NCBI GenBank assembly: GCA_945881915.1
Contig: CAMCVW010000005.1
Location: 1 to 64,000, forward strand
DNA length: 64,000 nt
From: Thermoflexus hugenholtzii JAD2
GTDB taxonomy: Bacteria > Chloroflexota > Chloroflexia > Chloroflexales > Roseiflexaceae
Direction: 5' to 3'
Shown here: piece after piece, positions 61,307 to 64,000 of the stretch
How positions within the stretch are numbered: the first letter of the stretch is position 1
Layout of the letters: each line of letters opens with the position of its first letter
Made by a program: the position numbers and the translations under genes
Notes under the pieces: generated by a model
The model's database searches: none
Seen by the model: the letters and a program-made list of their open reading frames with translations, nothing else
Told to the model about the DNA's origin: nothing

Positions 61307-62103
61307 AGGCGCACACTGCCGGACTGCGCCATGTACAAGCCACCCGCTATGTCATGCCACTCCGTGAAGGCGGTTCACTACCCGGTCTCGTCGAAGCAGA
61401 CGATGATGGCATGTACGTCGTTAAGTTTCGCGGTGCTGGCCAAGGAAGTGGCGCACTGGTGGCCGAGCTGGTCGTCGGAGAGCTTGCGCGGACCATCGGC
61501 TTGCCAGTACCGGAGCTCGTCTTCATCGACATCGATTCGGTTTTAGGTCGCTCTGAACCCGATGGCGAAGTCCAGGCGCTCATCCAGGCAAGTGCTGGGT
61601 TAAACTTGGGATGTGATTTTTTGCCGGGGTCACTCCAGTTCGATGGTGCAATGGCGGGCATGGTCGATGAATCACTCGCATCTGCCCTCGTCTGGTTTGA
61701 TGCCTACATCACGAACATCGACCGGACTGCACGTAACACCAATATGCTGTGGTGGCATCGTTCCCTCAAAATAATTGATCATGGTGCAGCGCTCTATGTC
61801 ATGCATGCGTGGGATGGGTACGAATCGCGCGTCAATACGCCGTTTGGCGCCTCACGGGATCATGTCCTTTTGGCACGTGCGACCGATATCGCAGGTGCAG
61901 ACGCAAAATACAGTGGGCTGATTGACGCAGATCTCATCCATCACATCACGGGTATGGTACCTCCCGCTTGGTGGCCTCTCGGCCAACGCTGGCAAGCGCC
62001 TGAACAAGCACGTGACGCCATGCGCCACTACCTCATTGAACGTCTGCGGGCCCCTCGTGCGTTTGTCGCCGAAGGAGTACGCGCACATGCAGCACTCGTA
62101 TGA
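61303..62103 (+). CDS. HipA-like kinase-domain protein
   Basis: A 266-aa protein related to the HipA_2 group. Visible landmarks are YVVKFRGAGQGSGALVAELVVGELARTIGLPVPE, which resembles the ATP-binding lobe, the catalytic-loop-like WFDAYITNIDRTARNTNML and the DFG-equivalent LKIIDHGAALY. It is shorter than HipA toxins, and the Ser-phosphorylation region is absent. It may phosphorylate a protein or small molecule. It overlaps the upstream small gene by four bases and the next gene by 17. Confidence 0.83.
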   Translation: MKAHTAGLRHVQATRYVMPLREGGSLPGLVEADDDGMYVVKFRGAGQGSGALVAELVVGELARTIGLPVPELVFIDIDSVLGRSEPDGEVQALIQASAGLNLGCDFLPGSLQFDGAMAGMVDESLASALVWFDAYITNIDRTARNTNMLWWHRSLKIIDHGAALYVMHAWDGYESRVNTPFGASRDHVLLARATDIAGADAKYSGLIDADLIHHITGMVPPAWWPLGQRWQAPEQARDAMRHYLIERLRAPRAFVAEGVRAHAALV

Positions 62104-62464
62104 TTACGCAGTTATTCGTGTTATTCCGAATCTCGAACGCGGGGAATGCATCAATGCAGGGATTGTTCTCTACTGTCGTACGTTGCGGTACCTGGTGGCG
62201 CTTGTCCACCTCGAAGAGACACGCATACGGTCACTCGACGCGCACGTAGATATCGCCAGTCTGAATGCGCAGCTGACCCTCTATGCAGACATCGCACAAG
62301 CTGCACCGCACGCAGGACCAATCGCGCGACTTCCGCATGCCGAACGGTTCCATTGGTTGATCGCGCCACGCAGCACCATTCTCGCAGCGGGATCGGTGCA
62401 CTGCGGATTGAGTGCAGATCCACACGCGCAGGCGCATATCCTATTTCGTAGACTGGTGACCTAA
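62087..62464 (+). CDS. DUF3037-family protein
   Basis: A 125-aa protein with the family opening YDYAVIRVIPNLERGECINAGIVLYCRT, then a helical middle and RFHWLIAPRSTILAAGSVHCGLS. Function unknown; the family commonly sits directly after a HipA_2 gene, as here. GAAGGAG lies before the ATG at 62087, within the end of the preceding gene. The pair ends in a terminator. Confidence 0.85.
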   Translation: MQHSYDYAVIRVIPNLERGECINAGIVLYCRTLRYLVALVHLEETRIRSLDAHVDIASLNAQLTLYADIAQAAPHAGPIARLPHAERFHWLIAPRSTILAAGSVHCGLSADPHAQAHILFRRLVT

Positions 62465-62496
62465 AACCCCCTGTGCAAGGCACAGGGGGTTCTTTG
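62465..62496. terminator. Bidirectional terminator between the DUF3037 and kinase genes
   Basis: A perfect 12-bp stem (AACCCCCTGTGC with GCACAGGGGGTT), 3-nt loop, with CTTT on the plus side and TTTT on the minus side. The flanking genes converge. Confidence 0.9.
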
Positions 62497-62519
62497 CAGG
62501 GTGGGCAGTGCATGTTGCC

Positions 62520-64000
62520 CTACGGTGTGCGGATTATCAGGCTAATTGAAGTGTCGTCTGTGACCAATGTACCAACGGGCGGCTCGGTACTGACGACAAC
62601 GCCTGGGTCAATCGTGTCGCAGATCGTGCCCAGTATGTCGCATCCCTGGTAGACACTGGTGCCGACGGCGAGATTTGAACCACGGATAATCGCTTGTGCA
62701 TCCGCCTCGGTCGCACCGGTCACGTCAGGGACTCGGCGATTCGCACCTATAGAGACGTATAGTCGTACGGTGTCACCAAGTTGTATGGGGGATCCCGCTA
62801 CCGGGTCGGTACGGATGACGGCATCTTGGGGGATTGATGGGTTGCTCTCTTCGATAAGAATCGTACGTAACCCTTGGTTTTCGAGGGCACTGCGCACCTG
62901 CTCGGATGGTTTGCCGTTGACATCTGCTGGTACAGATGGAGTCGCTCGACCGAGGCTCAGAACATAATATATCGTTTTGTCCGTGGGAATTTGGCTGTTG
63001 GCGACGGGTCGTTGCCGCATCACCCCTCCCGCTGGAATGTCATTTGAGTACTCTGGTGGATCTACTTTGACGATGATCCCCATGGTCGCAGCAACCGCAA
63101 ACACCGATGCCTCATCGTACCGCAAAAAATCCGGCACTGTTGTGGCTGAATCGCTTGGAACAGCCGGTCTGAGGGACAGCGTGCTGCCATCCGCGGGCGA
63201 TGATGCATCAGGTGCGCCCATCAACTCCTTCAGCGGTCCCATGAGTAACAAATACACCAGTGCCACTGCGAGCGTCAATAGCATCAACAAAATGATAAAT
63301 CCGCCAAATTCACGACCATTGCGTGTAGGCATTGGGGATGTAATCGTCGAGCGCTTGGGAGGCAAATTCCGCATATTGGCGTTCAATGGGCCTGTCTGTG
63401 TGTTCTGTCGGAGATTGCCCGTGCGCACTGATTGTGGTGCAGTGATACGCACTTCAGATTCTTCTTGCATGCGGAGCATGTTTGCGAATTCTCGTGCGGT
63501 AGCAGGTCTGTCGCTGGGATTTTTGGCAAGTGCACGCAAAATAAGCTGCTCCAGCGCAGGTGAAACATTCGGATTGTGCCGCCGAATCGGTGGCGGCTTT
63601 GAACTGACGTGTTGCAACGCGACCGCCACTGCACTGTCGCCAGTGAACGGCAACTGCCCGGTCAGTGATTCATAGAGCGTGACCGCCAACGCATAGATGT
63701 CAGATTGTGCAGTCGCCGGTTGCCCTTTGGCTTGTTCGGGTGATATGTAATCTGCGGTTCCAAAAGTAACCCCAGTTTCGGTCTGGGCTGTCGATAAGCC
63801 ACTTTTGGCAATACCGAAGTCGGTAATCTTGGCAGTACCATCGTGGGTAACTAAAATATTCTGCGGCTTTACATCACGATGAACCATGCCCAAGTTGTGC
63901 GCTGTATCGAGACCGTCTGCAATGGTGGCGCCAATTTGGAGTACCTGCTGAATCGGGATCTGACGCTTACGCAGGATGATGCCCTTCAAGTCATGCCCGT
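62520..64000 (-). CDS. Ser/Thr protein kinase with PASTA domains (N-terminus beyond window)
   Basis: At least 493 aa; the frame is open to the window end, so the ATP-binding lobe lies outside. Visible: catalytic loop MVHRDVKPQN, DFGIAKSG, APE-equivalent YISPEQAKG, a juxtamembrane linker, one helix (about 230-250, GGFIILLMLLTLAVALVYLLL), and three PASTA repeats starting VPDFLRYDEAS, VPADVNGKPSEQ and VPDVTGATEADA. It is the PknB/Stk type that senses peptidoglycan and controls growth and division. Ends 24 bp from the convergent terminator. Confidence 0.92.
   Translation of the reverse strand, partial: GHDLKGIILRKRQIPIQQVLQIGATIADGLDTAHNLGMVHRDVKPQNILVTHDGTAKITDFGIAKSGLSTAQTETGVTFGTADYISPEQAKGQPATAQSDIYALAVTLYESLTGQLPFTGDSAVAVALQHVSSKPPPIRRHNPNVSPALEQLILRALAKNPSDRPATAREFANMLRMQEESEVRITAPQSVRTGNLRQNTQTGPLNANMRNLPPKRSTITSPMPTRNGREFGGFIILLMLLTLAVALVYLLLMGPLKELMGAPDASSPADGSTLSLRPAVPSDSATTVPDFLRYDEASVFAVAATMGIIVKVDPPEYSNDIPAGGVMRQRPVANSQIPTDKTIYYVLSLGRATPSVPADVNGKPSEQVRSALENQGLRTILIEESNPSIPQDAVIRTDPVAGSPIQLGDTVRLYVSIGANRRVPDVTGATEADAQAIIRGSNLAVGTSVYQGCDILGTICDTIDPGVVVSTEPPVGTLVTDDTSISLIIRTP

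Overview
The window is a bacterial chromosome segment from a filamentous anoxygenic phototroph of the Chloroflexota, most like the Roseiflexus/Kouleothrix side of the Chloroflexales. The evidence is a single gene encoding both type II reaction-centre subunits (fused PufL-PufM), small LH1-type alpha and beta antenna polypeptides, a tetraheme PufC, and the bacteriochlorophyll a genes bchG, F, C, X, Y and Z. No chlorosome gene is visible here. The assignment rests on gene content and remembered protein features, not on a search.

Layout. 1-4.2 kb: two tandem enolase-superfamily dehydratase genes separated by repeats, then a divergent trans-sulfuration-type PLP enzyme. 4.2-9 kb: a SulP transporter flanked by palindromic repeats, a GH3 glycosidase and a cytochrome P450. 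9-13 kb: one very large RecB-like nuclease/SF1 helicase fusion. 13-19 kb: a MacAB-type ABC exporter facing a divergent two-component system. 19-21.4 kb: a permease pair and a YggS-type PLP protein.

21.4-34.7 kb is the centre of the window. A minus-strand photosynthesis superoperon runs pufB-pufA-pufLM-pufC-bchG-bchF-bchC-bchX-DUF169-small membrane protein-bchY-bchZ and ends at a strong hairpin terminator. Two intercistronic hairpins (after pufA and after pufC) probably set relative mRNA levels. Divergent from pufB, across about 680 bp of AT-rich regulatory DNA holding a perfect dyad and tandem 11-bp repeats, lies a MerR/B12-binding regulator of the CarH/LitR type followed by an unknown 145-aa gene. 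This looks like a light- or cobalamin-responsive switch for the photosynthesis operon. The DUF169 protein and the 48-aa membrane protein are the least described parts of the cluster.

34.7-49.4 kb is mostly housekeeping and metabolism: SGNH hydrolase, murE, argD, a beta-hydroxyacid dehydrogenase, a ThuA-like protein, a quinone oxidoreductase, ATP-dependent PEP carboxykinase, a DUF59 protein, an SPFH protein, an APC permease, DNA photolyase and a thioesterase. 49.4-54 kb holds tgt, an ECF S component, EcfT and a fused EcfA-EcfA, which suggests salvage of queuine or a related deazapurine. 54-59.5 kb has moaB, yidD, an NYN/LOTUS RNA-binding protein, trpF, a metallophosphoesterase and a cysteine-less Trm112-like membrane protein. 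59.8-64 kb has an MFS transporter, a small membrane protein with a HipA-like/DUF3037 pair, and a PASTA Ser/Thr kinase cut by the window edge. No tRNA, rRNA, CRISPR array, insertion sequence or phage gene was found.
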